Position numbers and translations under genes: made by a program. A DNA stretch of 32,143 bases from positions 1-32,143 of the forward strand of contig CAMJPQ010000042.1 in NCBI GenBank assembly GCA_946407745.1. Reading direction: 5' to 3'. The notes under the pieces were generated by a model that saw nothing but the letters and a program-made list of their open reading frames with translations, made no database searches and was not told the origin of the DNA. Within the stretch, counting starts at the first letter, position 1. The number at the start of each line of letters is the position of its first letter. This DNA comes from an uncultured Clostridia bacterium. Lineage in GTDB: Bacteria; Bacillota; Clostridia; Christensenellales; Aristaeellaceae. This document shows positions 30,963 through 32,143 of the stretch, piece after piece.

Positions 30963-30985
30963 CCCCCTCCCGGAAAGGGAGGGGG
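30963..30985 (-). terminator. Terminator of the small membrane protein gene
   Basis: CCCCCTCCC (30963-30971) pairs perfectly with GGGAGGGGG (30977-30985) around GGAAA. On the minus strand it is followed by TTTCC and lies just after the stop codon at 30993. Confidence 0.7.
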
Positions 30986-30992
30986 GCAGATA

Positions 30993-31289
30993 TTACATCA
31001 CGCTGCCGCCGCCGTAAAAGCTCCTGGAGGAAAACTCCGCCTCGGCGTCGCTGCCGGTTTCCTTCTTCAGCTTGGCCGCCTTGTAGGCGTTGACCACCAG
31101 CGTCAGGCCGATGCCGATCAGCACCAGGGGCAGCGCGTGCCGAATGACGCCCGCCAGCAGGGAAAACAGACCCATCACCAGCCACATGCTCAGGAACCAG
31201 CCGGAGCGGAACACTTCGCGCATGATGCGTAAGGGCAGCAGAGCAAACTGCATCATCAGCCGGAAGGGGAAGAACATCAGTTCAAACAT
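30993..31289 (-). CDS. Small membrane protein, unknown function
   Basis: The product has 98 residues. The frame is open from 31343, but AAGGAGGT lies a few bases before the ATG at 31289, so the protein begins MFELMFFPFRLMMQF. The first part is amphipathic and rich in Phe, Met and Arg; two hydrophobic segments follow (about 29-45 and 49-66), then a charged tail with Lys and Glu and an end rich in Ser and Gly. It is therefore probably a two-helix membrane protein. I recognise no family. The gene stands alone, between convergent prfC and the divergent phosphodiesterase gene. Confidence 0.7.
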   Translation of the reverse strand: MFELMFFPFRLMMQFALLPLRIMREVFRSGWFLSMWLVMGLFSLLAGVIRHALPLVLIGIGLTLVVNAYKAAKLKKETGSDAEAEFSSRSFYGGGSVM

Positions 31290-31460
31290 TGCGGTACCTC
31301 CTTGATGGTTGTATTGGTATCGGCTCACTGGCCGCTCGTTCATGTCCGCCTCGGGGCCTTCCCCCTTGGCACGATGTAAGCATACGCCTTTTCTGCATGA
31401 GAAGAAAGTACAGTTCGATTAAAAAGAAGTGAGAAAAGATTACACCGAAAGGAGAGCCCT

Positions 31461-32012
31461 ATGAAACTGCTCATTGCCTCCGACATTCACGGCAGCGCGC
31501 TGTACTGCCGCCAGCTTCTGGACGCCTTTGACCGGGAGGGCGCGGACCGCCTGCTGCTGCTGGGCGACCTGCTCTACCATGGGCCGAGGAACGACCTGCC
31601 CCCGCAGTACGCGCCAAAGGAGGTCATCCCCCTTCTGAACGCGCGGAAAAATGACCTGCTGTGCGTGCGCGGTAACTGCGATACCGAGGTGGACCAGATG
31701 GTGCTGGACTTTCCCATCCTGGCGGACTACGCCCTGCTCTGTGTGGATGGGATAAATCTGTTCGCCACGCACGGTCACGTCTACAACACAAAAAACCTGC
31801 CGCCCCTGCGCCACGGCGACGTACTGCTGCACGGCCACACCCACCTGCCCGCCTGGGAGGCCCATGAGGATTACTGGTATTTCAACCCCGGTTCTGTCTC
31901 CATCCCCAAAAAAGACTCACCGCACAGCTACATGACGCTCTGTGGCGGCCTTTTCCAGTGGAAGGACCTGAACGGCAGGGTGTTCAACGAGGAGAGGCTC
32001 CACACCCTGTAA
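31461..32012 (+). CDS. yfcE: YfcE/MJ0936-family metallophosphodiesterase
   Basis: The 183-residue protein is a small calcineurin-like phosphoesterase. The metal-binding motifs appear in order: 'ASDIHG' (Asp8, His10), 'LLGDLLYHGPRN' , 'RGNCD' , 'FATHGHVY' and 'LLHGHTHLP', then the family-typical 'YFNPGSVSIPK'. The E. coli homologue hydrolyses phosphodiesters of artificial substrates with manganese; its natural substrate is unknown. The ATG follows AAAGGAGAG. It is a single-gene unit, and the group II intron end follows 80 bases later on the other strand. Confidence 0.93.
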   Translation: MKLLIASDIHGSALYCRQLLDAFDREGADRLLLLGDLLYHGPRNDLPPQYAPKEVIPLLNARKNDLLCVRGNCDTEVDQMVLDFPILADYALLCVDGINLFATHGHVYNTKNLPPLRHGDVLLHGHTHLPAWEAHEDYWYFNPGSVSIPKKDSPHSYMTLCGGLFQWKDLNGRVFNEERLHTL

Positions 32013-32091
32013 TGCTTTTCTCCTGTGAAAACGCGCATGCAAAAAGATCGGCCTGGGTAATACCGCGCAGCTGATGCAGTGAGGTGCCTAA

Positions 32092-32143
32092 ATCGAGTAG
32101 GAGGGGGTGACTAGCCCCCGTCCTCTCACCGCACCGTGCGTAC
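32092..32143 (-). mobile_element. 3' end of a group II intron (domains V/VI), cut by the window edge
   Basis: Read on the minus strand, the end of the window starts with GTACGCACGGTGCGGTGAGA, which looks like the 3' arm of domain V. It is followed by a domain VI-like hairpin (GGGGG 32119-32115 with CCCCC 32107-32103), and then CCTACTCGAT. The last bases fit the usual 3' splice end AY, and an A at 32098 lies seven bases before that end, the place of the bulged branch-point adenosine. The rest of the intron, including any reverse transcriptase, would lie beyond the right edge. The recognition rests on remembered similarity to bacterial intron ends. Confidence 0.65.

Noticed and set aside
32013-32091. 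A possible coding scrap between yfcE and the intron end (plus frame KKIGLGNTAQLMQ-stop; also an open minus frame)
   Set aside because: Both are too short to call and neither matches a protein I recognise; it is treated as intron-flanking DNA.

Overview
The window looks like chromosomal DNA from a GC-rich member of the Clostridia (Firmicutes), probably an anaerobic gut commensal. Pointers are the rplU-prp-rpmA operon with an N-terminally extended L27, a LexA-type SOS box of the CGAAC-N4-GTTCG class at recA, an LplB/LplC-type sugar importer without its own ATPase, a YkpA-like ABC-F protein, DUF1858 and DUF4358 proteins, and AGGAGG ribosome binding sites throughout. The species cannot be named from sequence alone.

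Layout. 1-1080 is a less GC-rich edge: a multi-pass membrane protein and a frameshifted remnant that resembles the end of a phage distal tail protein. 1081-1434 is a small zinc-ribbon membrane protein between strong terminators. 1515-5317 (minus) is an apparent three-gene SOS operon: recA, then a ClpB-like AAA+ protein whose first ATPase domain has lost its Walker motifs, then an unrecognised protein; a LexA-like box sits in the promoter. 5470-8896 (minus) is an ABC sugar importer (two permeases and a binding protein). 9301-16685 (plus) holds a secreted Ig-like/PDZ protein, ruvA-ruvB, a two-gene chromate-type transporter, an O-antigen-ligase-like membrane protein, an L-rhamnose mutarotase and an M19 dipeptidase. 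16741-19478 (minus) carries rpmA, prp, rplU, an RluA-family pseudouridine synthase, lspA and a DUF1858 protein. 19814-20335 is a coiled-coil protein, and 20414-21718 (minus) a pyrimidine-nucleoside phosphorylase. 22031-32012 (mostly plus) has two unrecognised proteins, an ABC-F ATPase, a YefM/RelE-like toxin-antitoxin pair, a MATE exporter, an SGNH-hydrolase lipoprotein, a DUF4358 protein, release factor 3, a small membrane protein and a YfcE-like phosphodiesterase. The right edge cuts through what looks like the 3' end (domains V/VI) of a group II intron on the minus strand.

How the parts work together. recA and ruvAB serve recombination and repair. rplU-prp-rpmA is a self-contained ribosome module in which Prp trims L27. 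lspA and the pseudouridine synthase overlap and are co-transcribed. The importer presumably borrows a shared ATPase encoded elsewhere. Items most worth a second look: the SOS-linked AAA+/partner pair; a possible attenuator in front of prfC, made of a nine-codon reading frame ending Pro-Pro-stop with a hairpin built around its stop codon; the ABC-F protein with a Glu-to-Gln change in its second Walker B; the unknown gene whose reading frame continues for 25 codons past its stop; and the phage and intron remnants at the two edges. No CRISPR array, tRNA, rRNA or insertion sequence was recognised.
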